Shown piece by piece: positions 16,316 to 24,133 of a stretch of 46,262 bases of DNA. The position numbers were made by a program, and so were the translations under genes. This stretch comes from Actinomycetota bacterium (GTDB taxonomy: Bacteria; Actinomycetota; Thermoleophilia; Gaiellales; Gaiellaceae). Numbering within the stretch: position 1 is the first letter of the stretch; each line of letters begins with the position of its first letter. Where the stretch lies: the NCBI GenBank assembly GCA_013816245.1, contig JACDEU010000018.1, forward strand, positions 1 through 46,262, in the 5' to 3' direction. The notes below the pieces were generated by a model. That model was not told the DNA's origin and did no database searches. It saw only the letters and a list, made by a program, of their open reading frames with translations.

Positions 16316-16792
16316 TTAGATCCAGTCGACGCCAAGCTCACGCACGAGCCGTCGCACTTCGCCGGCGGCTGAGTCGACCGCTCCCTCGAGCGTAGGCGAA
16401 AGCCCTTCCCCAAGACTTTCGGCGTCGACGACCTGGCAGCCGACGATCAAGACGCACCTCGGGAGGACGTCGAGCCCGCGCGCGAACATCAGCGCCCGCT
16501 CCGGCGTCGCGTAGTGCACGTCGGCCAGATCGTCCGGGCCGGCGATCTCGCGGATGTCGGGGCGCTGCACTACGACCGTCCCGGGGGGGCTGCCGAGGTC
16601 GACGGCATCGACGATTACGAGCCCGTCGGCACCCGCGAACAGCTCCTGGACGAGATGGATGCCGCCGATCCCGATGTCGAGCACGTGCACTTCCGCGGGC
16701 ACGTCCTTTTCGAGCAGCCGCTGGGCCACGATGACGCCGAAGCCGTCGTCTCCGCGCAGCACGTTTCCGACACCCGCGACAAGGATCCTCAC
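16316..16792 (-). CDS. Hydrogenase maturation endopeptidase (HyaD/HoxM/HycI family)
   Basis: This 158-residue protease removes the C-terminal extension of the hydrogenase large subunit after nickel insertion. The N-terminus MRILVAGVGNVLRGDDGFGVIVAQ is the family signature, with the metal-sensing acidic residue in GDDGFG and the second in VIVDAVDLG. A His follows in LADVHYATPE. It starts at GTG 16792, only 20 bases from the divergent TPR gene, and leads the minus-strand group protease / Sec-CooC / HTH / PadR. It is the canonical one of two proteases here. Confidence 0.93.
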   Translation of the reverse strand: MRILVAGVGNVLRGDDGFGVIVAQRLLEKDVPAEVHVLDIGIGGIHLVQELFAGADGLVIVDAVDLGSPPGTVVVQRPDIREIAGPDDLADVHYATPERALMFARGLDVLPRCVLIVGCQVVDAESLGEGLSPTLEGAVDSAAGEVRRLVRELGVDWI

Positions 16793-16812
16793 GTCGAGCA
16801 GGATAGGGCCGG

Positions 16813-17991
16813 ATGGAGCCGATCCTGGAGCTGGAGCAGAGACTCGCCCGCTACGACGCCGCTCGGTACCCGGTCCAGCATGCGACGACGCGGTTTCACC
16901 TCGGTGTCGTCCTGGCGGACGCGGGGCGGGTGGAGGAGGCGATCGAATCGCTCGCGAGCGCCGCAGAGCTGTTCGATCCCGACGCGCTGCCCGTGGAGCA
17001 TGCGAAGGCGCTGAATGCCCTCGGTGCCGCCTTGCGGCTCGCCGGTGAGCTCGATTCGGCGGAGGCTTCGTTCGAGCGGGCTACCGAGCTCTTCGAGCGC
17101 TCGAGTCTGAAGCAAGAGCATGGAGCGGCACTCTTCAATCTGGGGCTCGTCCGGCGCGAGCGCGACCCGGCGGCGGCCGCCGAGTGCTTCCGGCGCGCCG
17201 CATCGATTCTCGCAGGTGGGCTTGAGGCCGCTGCCGCGCGGGAGCTCGGCGCCACGCTGCTCGCGCTCGGGGAGCTCGAAGAGGCGACGCCAATGCTCGA
17301 ACGGGCAGTCGCGCTGGCCGAGCGGGGCGATGCGGCGGGCTACGGTGGCGCCCTGAACGGCCTCGGCCTCGCCCGGCTCGCCGCGGGCGAAACCGAGGCC
17401 GCGATCGAGTCGTTCCGGCAGGCAGCCGGCGCTCACCCGCGCGGCGTTCGTCCTGCCGAGTTCGCCATGGCGAAGGCGAACCTGGCGCTCGCTTACGAGC
17501 AGCACGGCTACACACCCAGGGCTCGCCTGGCCGCCCGCCAGGCGCTCGGAGTCGCCGAGCCGCCCGTGCCGGTCTCTGCGCAGGCCATGGCAGTGCTCGA
17601 GCGGCTCGGAAGCGCGACGGCGGAAGACCTCCGGCGGGTGCTCGACGACGAGCCCCAGGAGAGCTGGGAGGGGATCGTCCGCGAGGAACTGGCGCGCTCC
17701 GGCGAGGCGCCGGCGGAAGTACGCCGGGCAGACGCCGTCGCCTGGATCGACGGCTCGAGCGTTGAGCGAGCCGAGGCGTGGCTCGGGGGCCTGCTCGAGC
17801 TGCCGCCTGAGCGCATGGAGACGCTCATTCGCTCCGCGCTCGAAGCGCTGGGACCGCGCGACGCCGCTGTCAAGGGACGGTTTCGCTCGGACGTCACGCG
17901 CGCCGCGGCGCGGTTCCATGTCCCGCAGCTCCTCCGGCTCGAGGAGATCTTCCGCCGTACTGCCGCCGAGCTGGGGGAGCCGTGGAGCTAG
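16813..17991 (+). CDS. Tetratricopeptide-repeat protein of the hydrogenase locus
   Basis: This 392-residue cytoplasmic protein holds at least five TPR-like helical pairs between residues ~15 and 230 (TTRFHLGVVLADAGRVEEAIESL, AKALNALGAALRLAGELDSAEASF, GAALFNLGLVRRERDPAAAAECF, ARELGATLLALGELEEATPML, GGALNGLGLARLAAGETEAAIESF). A helical C-terminal part without repeats follows. There is no signal peptide. Its stop region overlaps the next gene, so the two are co-translated. TPR proteins are scaffolds; its place between the two proteases suggests a role in assembling the hydrogenase (inference). Confidence 0.8.
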   Translation: MEPILELEQRLARYDAARYPVQHATTRFHLGVVLADAGRVEEAIESLASAAELFDPDALPVEHAKALNALGAALRLAGELDSAEASFERATELFERSSLKQEHGAALFNLGLVRRERDPAAAAECFRRAASILAGGLEAAAARELGATLLALGELEEATPMLERAVALAERGDAAGYGGALNGLGLARLAAGETEAAIESFRQAAGAHPRGVRPAEFAMAKANLALAYEQHGYTPRARLAARQALGVAEPPVPVSAQAMAVLERLGSATAEDLRRVLDDEPQESWEGIVREELARSGEAPAEVRRADAVAWIDGSSVERAEAWLGGLLELPPERMETLIRSALEALGPRDAAVKGRFRSDVTRAAARFHVPQLLRLEEIFRRTAAELGEPWS

Positions 17992-18671
17992 GCGAGGCGC
18001 TGGAGCAGGCGCTGCCCGGCCGGCCGTTTCGCTTCTACCCCGCGGTGCTGTCGACCGAGGCCGACGCGCTCGCGTGGGCGCGCGCGGGTGCCCCCCAGGG
18101 CGCGGTCGTGACAGCCGGTTACCAAGCCTCGCCACGGGGCCGCGCAGGCTTCGAGTGGAATGTCGGCGACGGGCTCGCGTTCTCGCTCGTCTTGCGCCCG
18201 CGGTTGCCTGCCCCGCGCGAGGGATGGGTCTACACAGTCGCTGTCTCCGGCCTCGCGGACGCTTTTGGTGAGGAGGCGACAATCGAGTGGCCTGAAACCG
18301 TCTGCTGTGGCGGCGTGGAGGTGGGAGCGGTCGGAGCGCATGTGGAGGTCGGCCCCATCGGTGTGGAGTGGGCGGTAGTCAACGTGCTCATCCACCAGGC
18401 GGACCCCGAACTCGTTGCACGCATCGTCGAGGCGATCGAGGCTCGCCTCGCGGAAGCATCGACGCCTGTCCTCGCCGCCTATCTCCGCCGCTGCGACACG
18501 ATCGGCCGACACGTCGTTGCCCGCCTCGTTCCGCTCGGGCCCGGCGGACCGGAGGCAACCGGCAGAGCGGTTAGCTCGTCGGTCGACGGCTCTCTGGTCG
18601 TCGAGACATCGGAGGGGCGGCGTCTGGCGATCCCGCCCCAGAGTCTCGGCCTGCTCTCAGCTCCTCCCTGA
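17982..18671 (+). CDS. Biotin/lipoate-ligase-like protein with a degenerate active site
   Basis: The 229-residue product follows the biotin-protein-ligase catalytic fold: VVTAGYQASPRGRAGFEWN (the place of the GRGR loop), FSLVLRPRLP, GWVYTVAVSGLADAF, IEWPETVCCGGVEVGAVGAHVE and VEWAVVNVLIHQ. A BPL_C-like tail follows (GRAVSSSVDGSLVVETSEGRRLAI). The lysine of the canonical KWPND motif is Glu102, and the GRGRxxR loop is altered, so biotinylation is unlikely. The CC pair at 108-109 is unusual. The GTG start overlaps the TPR gene by ten bases. No biotin carrier is nearby, so it probably does another job in hydrogenase assembly. Confidence 0.65.
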   Translation: MELGEALEQALPGRPFRFYPAVLSTEADALAWARAGAPQGAVVTAGYQASPRGRAGFEWNVGDGLAFSLVLRPRLPAPREGWVYTVAVSGLADAFGEEATIEWPETVCCGGVEVGAVGAHVEVGPIGVEWAVVNVLIHQADPELVARIVEAIEARLAEASTPVLAAYLRRCDTIGRHVVARLVPLGPGGPEATGRAVSSSVDGSLVVETSEGRRLAIPPQSLGLLSAPP

Positions 18672-19125
18672 CGAGCCCCAGGACCCGCTCTAGCGCTGCT
18701 GCTCCTTCCGCGGAGAGCGTTTCCGAAGGCTCGACGTTGGCGGGCTCGACTTCGAACGCAATCGTCTGCTTGGGCAGCGCCCCGAGGCCCGCCGCGACCT
18801 CGAGGACGAGGTCGATTCCGACGTAGCCGGTGACGGCGTCGCCGACCGCGCGCTGAACCTCGGCCGGATCACGCGGTGCTTGTGCGACAACCCGTCGAAC
18901 CACGGTGCCCGGCGGACGGCCGCTCACAACCGCGCCGACAAGGATCAGCAGGTCGGGACGCAGGTCTTCGAGCCGCTGCGCGACGGCGACGGCGCCGTAA
19001 TGGAGCTCCTCGACGAGCACGTCCGGGCCCAGATCCTCGGCCCCCAGCCGCTCGACGGCGCGCCGGCCCAGGTCGAGGTCGCCCTGATAGAGCTCGCCGA
19101 CTCCGCCGACGAGGACGCTACTCAG
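18571..19125 (-). CDS. Second hydrogenase maturation protease-like protein
   Basis: The N-terminal motif VLVGGVGELYQGDLDLGRRAVERL matches the start of HyaD-type proteases (GxGN...GDDGxG) in divergent form, and LILVGAVVSGRPPGTV matches the second acidic-site strand with the acid replaced. The frame runs back to a stop at about 19137 without any ATG, GTG or TTG before this motif. The only plausible initiator is the CTG at 19125, which overlaps the large-subunit stop (CTGAGTAG). The next GTG (19020) would delete the motif. The 3' end overlaps the convergent ligase-like gene by 101 bases. The tail (RRPESRRPTS) is disordered. Confidence 0.7.
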   Translation of the reverse strand: MSSVLVGGVGELYQGDLDLGRRAVERLGAEDLGPDVLVEELHYGAVAVAQRLEDLRPDLLILVGAVVSGRPPGTVVRRVVAQAPRDPAEVQRAVGDAVTGYVGIDLVLEVAAGLGALPKQTIAFEVEPANVEPSETLSAEGAAALERVLGLVREELRAGRDSGAGSPDAAPPMSRRPESRRPTS

Positions 19126-21019
19126 CGCCGCAGGCGCACGTGTTCACCTCGCGCACTACCGTCCCATGCCCGGTGTGGACGTGGGTCGTACACGGCATGC
19201 AGGGATCGAAGCTGCGGATTGTCCGGAGCATGTCGATTGAGGTGAACTTCGCTGGATCGGACGTGTCCTCGATGATTGGCGTGTTCAGCACAGCTTCCTC
19301 GTAAGGCCCGAGCTGATCCCACGGATCGCGTGGCGACGCGTTGATCGTCGAGGGTGTGCAGATCTGGTAGTTGACGATCTTCCCGTGATCCATGACTAGG
19401 TGATGGGCGAGGTAGCCGCGCCCTGCACCCCACCAGCCGACACCGATCCGCTCGTCTTTCGGGATGTGGTTGTCCAGCTGGTCGGGCGGGACAGCTGCGA
19501 CCTTTCGCTCGCCCAGCTTGAAGAGCCGGTAGGCCTCGAGCAGGCTGGCGAGGCCCACCAGTTGCGAGAAGACGTAGTGATAGGCGCGGCCGCGGTTGCG
19601 CTCGAAGGCATTCCAGACCTCGGGCACGTGCCACTCGCAGTCCATCTCCGGGGTCAGGCCCTTTGGGACGTTCATCTTCAGGCTGCTCCCGGTTGCCTCG
19701 ATGAAGTCATTCGCGGGCTGCTTCTGCGCCATCGCGGTCATGAACATCCGCGCGTACGCGCCTGCCTCGACGACGTTCCGGTCCCAACGAGGTGCGCAGG
19801 CCCACGTGTACTTGTCCTTCCAGCTCTTCTCGCTCGGCTTCGGCAGCGTCTGCTTGTTCCAGGGGTGGTAGGGGCTGATCGGATCGCCGCGAGGATCGGT
19901 CGCGTAGCGGTCGCCGGCCCACTGCTCGTAATACGAGTGCTCGACGAACTCCTCGAAGCCGATGTTGACGTCGGTGAGGCGCGTCGTCACGAGCTCGCCA
20001 TCGATCACAACGCCGGGCGTCGACCAGCGCCGCTCGCCCCAGTCGTTGCAGTCGGCGTAGCTCGAGTTGTACGCGTGCGGATCGTCCCAGAAGCCGGTGT
20101 CGATCAGGCTCATGGGCCGCGCGCCGACCATTTTGTAGCGCTCGTCGCACGCGTAGAAGAACTCGGGGATTTCGTCCCAGACGGCGAGCATCCGCTTCGC
20201 GTAGTCGAAGATCCGTCCGAGCTTCGAGTGGTACTCGTTGAGCGTCTGGAGCGAGACCGTCGAGGAGACGCCGCCCGGTACGACCGTCTGTGGGTGCGGG
20301 TACTTGCCCGCGAGGATCACGAACATCTCACGCGAGATGCGCGTGAACTCGAGCCCCTCGCGATAGAGCGCGCCGGTCAGCGGGTTCAGCGCCGTCATCA
20401 GGTCGGCCATTGTCTTGAACCCGTGGTGCTCCTGGTTGCGGCAGCGCCACTCCTTCGCCTTCGGCCAGAGCTCGGGGTTCACGGCCCGGACGACGGCCTC
20501 CGAGTAGTCGGGCCCGGCCAGGAGGTAGAGATGGAGCGGGTTGTCGTAGCCCATCTCCGCGGCCTCCTGCATGTTGCGGATGACCGTGCCGAGCGGCGGT
20601 ACTTCGAGCCCCATCGCCATCTCGATCGCGTACGCGGAGCAGTGGGCATGCACGCCGCCGCAGACGCCGCACGCGCGCGAGGAGATGAAGATCGCGTCGC
20701 GCGGGTCGCGACCCATCAAGATCACCTCGTAACCTCGGAAGAGGGTGGCCTGCGAGCGTGCGTCGAGGTAGCGGCCGTTGTCGAGGTCGGCGACGACGTT
20801 GATGGCGAGGGCGCCAGCAACGCGTGTAACGGGATCCATGTTCAGATCTTTGATGTGGCCGTTCCGCGCGGAGAGGCGCTTGATCTGCTCCTCGCGTTCG
20901 ACGTCGGTCATGGCGACCTCGGGGCGGGTCACGGTGACGGAGTACGGGTCGGGAATGCCGCCGATCAGTCGCGCGGCGCCGGTCTCGTCGAACTCGACCG
21001 GGAGATTTTTGAAGCACAT
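19118..21019 (-). CDS. [NiFe]-hydrogenase large subunit
   Basis: This is the catalytic subunit that oxidises or produces H2. Nickel ligands are complete: the L1 motif SSRACGVCGGVHAHC (Cys117, Cys120) and the L2 motif FDPCMPCTTH (Cys607, Cys610). The ~20 residues after His613, ending CACGAE, are the peptide removed by the maturation protease. Segments such as DPRGDPISPYHPWNKQTLP and the DWGERRWSTPGVVIDGELV region resemble large subunits of the group 1h/1l high-affinity H2-oxidising enzymes of Actinobacteria; a tree is needed to assign the subgroup. The ATG at 21019 directly follows the small-subunit stop. Confidence 0.96.
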   Translation of the reverse strand: MCFKNLPVEFDETGAARLIGGIPDPYSVTVTRPEVAMTDVEREEQIKRLSARNGHIKDLNMDPVTRVAGALAINVVADLDNGRYLDARSQATLFRGYEVILMGRDPRDAIFISSRACGVCGGVHAHCSAYAIEMAMGLEVPPLGTVIRNMQEAAEMGYDNPLHLYLLAGPDYSEAVVRAVNPELWPKAKEWRCRNQEHHGFKTMADLMTALNPLTGALYREGLEFTRISREMFVILAGKYPHPQTVVPGGVSSTVSLQTLNEYHSKLGRIFDYAKRMLAVWDEIPEFFYACDERYKMVGARPMSLIDTGFWDDPHAYNSSYADCNDWGERRWSTPGVVIDGELVTTRLTDVNIGFEEFVEHSYYEQWAGDRYATDPRGDPISPYHPWNKQTLPKPSEKSWKDKYTWACAPRWDRNVVEAGAYARMFMTAMAQKQPANDFIEATGSSLKMNVPKGLTPEMDCEWHVPEVWNAFERNRGRAYHYVFSQLVGLASLLEAYRLFKLGERKVAAVPPDQLDNHIPKDERIGVGWWGAGRGYLAHHLVMDHGKIVNYQICTPSTINASPRDPWDQLGPYEEAVLNTPIIEDTSDPAKFTSIDMLRTIRSFDPCMPCTTHVHTGHGTVVREVNTCACGAE

Positions 21020-22336
21020 CTAGGAGTCCCCTCCTTTGCCCCACTCGTCGCCGTCGTTCTTGCCGGTGTCGCCGCGCCGCCGAAGTGTGTCGTACACCTT
21101 GTGCCCAGCCTCGCGCACTTTGCCGGGCTCGGACCTCTCCGACGACCAGCCGCTCGGGACCTCGCCCTCGACGTCCCAGCGCACCTCACGGTTGAGATGG
21201 TCGTTCGTGAACATCCGCAGCGGCTTGATGATCCGGCCGACTGCGGTCGAGGCAGCCGTCGAGACAAGCGATCCCGGCGGCGCCTTGTAGAACGGCGTGA
21301 ACTTGTCCGGGAAGCCCGGCATGGTGCAGCCGATGCAGGCGCCGCCCGAGTTCATGCAGCCCCCTGCATGATTGATGGCGCCACGCGAGGTGATGTTGCA
21401 GTTGACGACCGGTCCCCAACAGCCGATCTCGACCAGGCACTCCTTGTCGCCGAACTCGTCCGCGAAGCTGCCCTCCTCGTAGTAGGCACCCCGGACGCAG
21501 TGGCGATGCACGGTTTCGCCGAAGAGCCACGCGGGCCGCCCGAGCTCGTCGAATTCTGGCAACGGCCCGAAGCCCTGAAGGAAGTAGAGGATCGCCGCCA
21601 CGGTCTCGGTGAAGTTGTCTCCGACAGGCGCGCAGCCCGGGATGTTGACGACGGGGACGCCCAGGGCGCTGATGTAGTCCTTGCCGAGGAAGTCCATCAG
21701 GCTCATCGCGCCCGTCGGGTTGCCGTGCGCGGCCGGAATTCCGCCCCAAGTGGCGCACGTGCCGATCGCGATCGAGGCGGCTGCGCCCGGCGCGAGCCTC
21801 GCGATCCATTCGTCGGTCGATACTGTCCGCAGCTCGCCGTCGGCTCCCCACGGTTCCTCGCCCTGCCCGGACCAGTAGCCTCCGGCCGCGTGAGCGGCGG
21901 TCTCATCGCTGATCGAGCCCTCGAGGATGATCACGTACGGTGCGCCGAGCTCGCCCTTGAGGGCATGCTCGTGCGCCCGCAGATAGGCCGGGCCCGATTC
22001 GATGTTGACGACCGGATGGTGGAGGATCACGCGGGGCAGGCCCGGATGGGCGCCAAGCAGGAGGCTCTCGACGGAGGGAGCCTGCGCCCCGGTGACCGAC
22101 ACGGTGCAGCCATCGCAGCTCATGCCCGCGAACCAGAACGCGTGCACTTTCTCGAGGGGCCCGAGCCGGCTCTGAGGCCCGGCGTAAGCGTGTGGTTCGA
22201 GGTAGTCCTCCATAGTCGTCCTCGCCGGCATCCCGAAGTCGCCGTTCGCAGCGTGGTCGTGATAGCGATCGACCGGGCCGAGGATCTCTAGCAGTTCCTC
22301 GGCCGGGGTTTTCTTCGTCGCGCTCGTGGCCACCAA
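21020..22336 (-). CDS. [NiFe]-hydrogenase small (Fe-S) subunit
   Basis: This 438-residue subunit carries three Fe-S clusters to the electron acceptor. Proximal-cluster ligands are AGMSCDGCTVSV (Cys74, Cys77), GTCATWGG and PGCAP. Distal and medial ligands are HRHC, CLVEIGCWG and CMNSGGACIGC. There is no twin-arginine or other signal peptide: the N-terminal ~60 residues are a polar extension. The enzyme is therefore predicted to stay in the cytoplasm, unlike most group 1 enzymes, with no membrane helix of its own. It starts at TTG 22336 (or GTG 22333) after AAAAGGGGA and is followed by the large subunit and a protease. Confidence 0.95.
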   Translation of the reverse strand: MVATSATKKTPAEELLEILGPVDRYHDHAANGDFGMPARTTMEDYLEPHAYAGPQSRLGPLEKVHAFWFAGMSCDGCTVSVTGAQAPSVESLLLGAHPGLPRVILHHPVVNIESGPAYLRAHEHALKGELGAPYVIILEGSISDETAAHAAGGYWSGQGEEPWGADGELRTVSTDEWIARLAPGAAASIAIGTCATWGGIPAAHGNPTGAMSLMDFLGKDYISALGVPVVNIPGCAPVGDNFTETVAAILYFLQGFGPLPEFDELGRPAWLFGETVHRHCVRGAYYEEGSFADEFGDKECLVEIGCWGPVVNCNITSRGAINHAGGCMNSGGACIGCTMPGFPDKFTPFYKAPPGSLVSTAASTAVGRIIKPLRMFTNDHLNREVRWDVEGEVPSGWSSERSEPGKVREAGHKVYDTLRRRGDTGKNDGDEWGKGGDS

Positions 22337-22431
22337 GATCCCCTTTTACTCGTGAAGCGGACTGCCGGTAGATGTCTCCGGCATACTGCTACCTGCTGGC
22401 CCTCCACGTCAAACGACAGAAAGCTCCAAAC
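22337..22431. promoter_or_regulatory. Divergent intergenic region between hydrogenase structural and accessory operons
   Basis: These 95 bases separate the minus-strand small/large-subunit operon from the plus-strand accessory operon and must hold promoters for both unless they lie upstream. Inverted repeat GCCGG/CCGGC (22365-22383) is visible, and TTGACG on the minus strand could be a -35 box. No convincing -10 partner was found, so individual promoters are not called. Confidence 0.4.
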
Positions 22432-22614
22432 ATGACAAAGACCTTTGAGTGCAGCCATGGCGGCGTCGTCTGCGGCGCGAATATCGAAGGCGAGAGCGAG
22501 GAGGAGGTGCTCGCGAAGGCGGTCGAACACGCGAAGAGCGCTCACGGGGTCGACCTGACACAGGCGAAGACGCTGGCGCGCTACGCTCAGAGCCTGATCC
22601 GCGACAAGGCCTGA
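22432..22614 (+). CDS. DUF1059-family small protein
   Basis: The 60-residue protein MTKTFECSHGGVVCGANIEG then EEEVLAKAVEHAKSAHG has the C-x(n)-CG ... H-x(3)-H pattern of the DUF1059 family, a possible small metal-binding unit of unknown role. I chose the ATG at 22432, which begins the domain. It opens the plus-strand accessory operon, divergent from the hydrogenase subunits. Confidence 0.75.
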   Translation: MTKTFECSHGGVVCGANIEGESEEEVLAKAVEHAKSAHGVDLTQAKTLARYAQSLIRDKA

Positions 22615-22716
22615 GAAGGCTCGAAGCTGCCCGTCGAGAGCGCTATCCCCTTGCTCCCGCGTGCGTTACGCTACGCCGGTAGGTGCGGAGCGCATGCAGA
22701 GGCCTGGGGGACTCGC

Positions 22717-22974
22717 GTGGTAACCGTTACAACGACAGCGTGGTGGGTAATCGGGACCGTTCTCGGAATCGTCGTCGTGGCAGTGGTCGCCGCCCTTTTG
22801 CTCGCGATCATCCTGCTCGCACGCCGGGTCGTTGGTCAGGCCGGAGCGATCGTCGAGGCGCTCGACGGAGCCCAGATCAACACTGCCCCCCTCTACGACG
22901 TTGCAGCTACGAATCACGCGCTCGTACGGATCGTCCGCGACCTGCGCTCGGTGCGCGAGGAGTTGTCGGCGTGA
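22717..22974 (+). CDS. Small single-helix membrane protein 1 of 4
   Basis: This 85-residue protein has one N-terminal transmembrane helix (WWVIGTVLGIVVVAVVAALLLAIILLA), then a ~50-residue soluble amphipathic part (GAIVEALDGAQINTAPLYDV ... LVRIVRDLRSVREEL). The GTG start at 22717 follows a GGGGGA sequence. It shares its architecture with the next three genes, and each overlaps its neighbour by four bases. The family is not recognised. It may anchor or scaffold the cytoplasmic hydrogenase at the membrane (inference). Confidence 0.65.
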   Translation: MVTVTTTAWWVIGTVLGIVVVAVVAALLLAIILLARRVVGQAGAIVEALDGAQINTAPLYDVAATNHALVRIVRDLRSVREELSA

Positions 22975-23228
22975 GCACGACGGTGGTGGTTTTCGCCTGG
23001 ATCGGGGTCGCACTCGGTCTCGTGGTCGCACTCGTCGTCGTCTGGCTCTTCGACCGCGTCGTCCGGCCGGCGTTCGAAATCGAGCGCTACTCCCGCGCCA
23101 TCCTCGACGCCGGCCTCGGGATCACCCGCAACCTCGATGGAGTCGATGAGGCGGTGCGCACGCGCGACCTCGCGACGGCTGTCCCGGGCCTCGCCGTCGC
23201 CTATCTCCGGAGGCTCGGGAAGGCATGA
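22971..23228 (+). CDS. Small single-helix membrane protein 2 of 4
   Basis: This 85-residue protein starts at GTG 22971, inside the previous stop (GTGA). The helix FAWIGVALGLVVALVVVWLF is followed by a charged amphipathic region (EIERYSRAILDAGLGITRNLDGVDEAVRTRDL). It ends with a short helix, VAYLRRLGKA. There is no signal-peptidase site and no cysteine. Its job is unknown, but its position inside the hydrogenase accessory operon suggests a shared complex. Confidence 0.65.
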   Translation: MSTTVVVFAWIGVALGLVVALVVVWLFDRVVRPAFEIERYSRAILDAGLGITRNLDGVDEAVRTRDLATAVPGLAVAYLRRLGKA

Positions 23229-23503
23229 CGCTTCTCGCTCTCAGTAACGGAGTCGAGCTGGCCTGGGGTCTCGGTGTCGCCGTCGGGCTTGTCATCGCCC
23301 TCGTTGTTTGGGCGCTCCTCGAGGTACTGCGCCGCACCCTGCGGGATGTGGACGAGGGCGCGACGGCGATCTGGACGGCCGGCAAGCTCGTCGCGCAGAA
23401 CACTCAGACGACTCATCTCTTGCAGACGACCAAGGCTCGCGGCGGCGATCTCCTCGCCGAGCTGGGCGAGCACGCCCGCCTCGCCGAAAGGAGCGAACGT
23501 TGA
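23225..23503 (+). CDS. Small single-helix membrane protein 3 of 4
   Basis: This 92-residue protein has its ATG overlapping the previous stop (ATGA). The helix LAWGLGVAVGLVIALVVWALLEVL leads into a predicted long amphipathic helix (RTLRDVDEGATAIWTAGKLVAQNTQTTHLL) and the acidic tail LLAELGEHARLAERSER. The GVAVGLVIALVVW stretch closely resembles GVALGLVVALVVVW of protein 2, which suggests an old duplication. Confidence 0.65.
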   Translation: MTLLALSNGVELAWGLGVAVGLVIALVVWALLEVLRRTLRDVDEGATAIWTAGKLVAQNTQTTHLLQTTKARGGDLLAELGEHARLAERSER

Positions 23504-23808
23504 AGACAGCGCTGATCATCGCCACGCTTGTCGAGCTTGTCCTGCTGGTCGTCGTCCTTGCCGTCTACCTGGTCACGATCGCAGCGACGCTACGCAAGAT
23601 CTCAAAGACGCTCGGCCTCGTCACCTTCGGCGTTCGCGCGATCGAGATGCAGACGCAGCCGATCGGGCCGGTGCTCGGCGAGATCAACGGCGCGCTCGAG
23701 CAGGTCGCCGGGGCGCTCGAGGGCGTCGTGGGCGGCAAGCCCGGCCCGCCGGCGCAACCGGAGGCTCCGATGGAGCCGGTGACGGGACCGAAAGCCCAGT
23801 CGCAGTAG
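23500..23808 (+). CDS. Small single-helix membrane protein 4 of 4
   Basis: This 102-residue protein starts at TTG 23500 (TTGA overlap, preceded by AAAGGAG). The helix ALIIATLVELVLLVVVLAVYLVTIA is followed by an amphipathic segment (LRKISKTLGLVTFGVRAIEM ... GEINGALEQVAGALEGVVGG) and a Pro-rich tail. It is the last of the four and ends 46 bases before hypC. Confidence 0.65.
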   Translation: MKTALIIATLVELVLLVVVLAVYLVTIAATLRKISKTLGLVTFGVRAIEMQTQPIGPVLGEINGALEQVAGALEGVVGGKPGPPAQPEAPMEPVTGPKAQSQ

Positions 23809-23854
23809 CGATGGCCGTCTTGCGGCAGCACCGGGTCGAGCGAAGGCCCGGGCC

Positions 23855-24133
23855 ATGTGCCTAGGAATCCCCGGTCAGATCGTGGACGTCGTCGATCACG
23901 AGCACCACATCGCGAAGGTCGACGTGTCGGGAGTGCGCCGAAACGTCAACGTCGCACTGCTCGCGACGGGGCCGGATGCGGTCGAAGTCGGCGACTGGGT
24001 GCTGATCCACGTCGGCTTTGCGATGTCGAAGATCGACGAGGAGGAGGCCCTCGCGACGCGCGAGTTTCTCGAACGGCTCGGCAACCCGTACGAGCAGGAA
24101 CTCGACGAGCTTCGGGCGAGCTCGATCGAATGA
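23855..24133 (+). CDS. hypC: Hydrogenase maturation chaperone HypC
   Basis: HypC carries the Fe(CN)2CO unit between HypD and the large-subunit precursor. The N-terminus MCLGIPGQIVDV holds the essential Cys2 exposed after Met removal. VEVGDWVLIHVGFAMSKIDEEEA completes the OB-fold signature. The 92 residues are typical. It overlaps the SIS-HypC fusion gene by four bases. Confidence 0.96.
   Translation: MCLGIPGQIVDVVDHEHHIAKVDVSGVRRNVNVALLATGPDAVEVGDWVLIHVGFAMSKIDEEEALATREFLERLGNPYEQELDELRASSIE

Noticed and set aside
19400-22291. 963-codon open frame on the plus strand, antisense to both hydrogenase subunits
   Set aside because: The opposite strand encodes the unmistakable large and small subunits. 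The long open frame is a by-product of high GC at third codon positions; the protein is low-complexity in V/L/R/D and has no recognisable domain.
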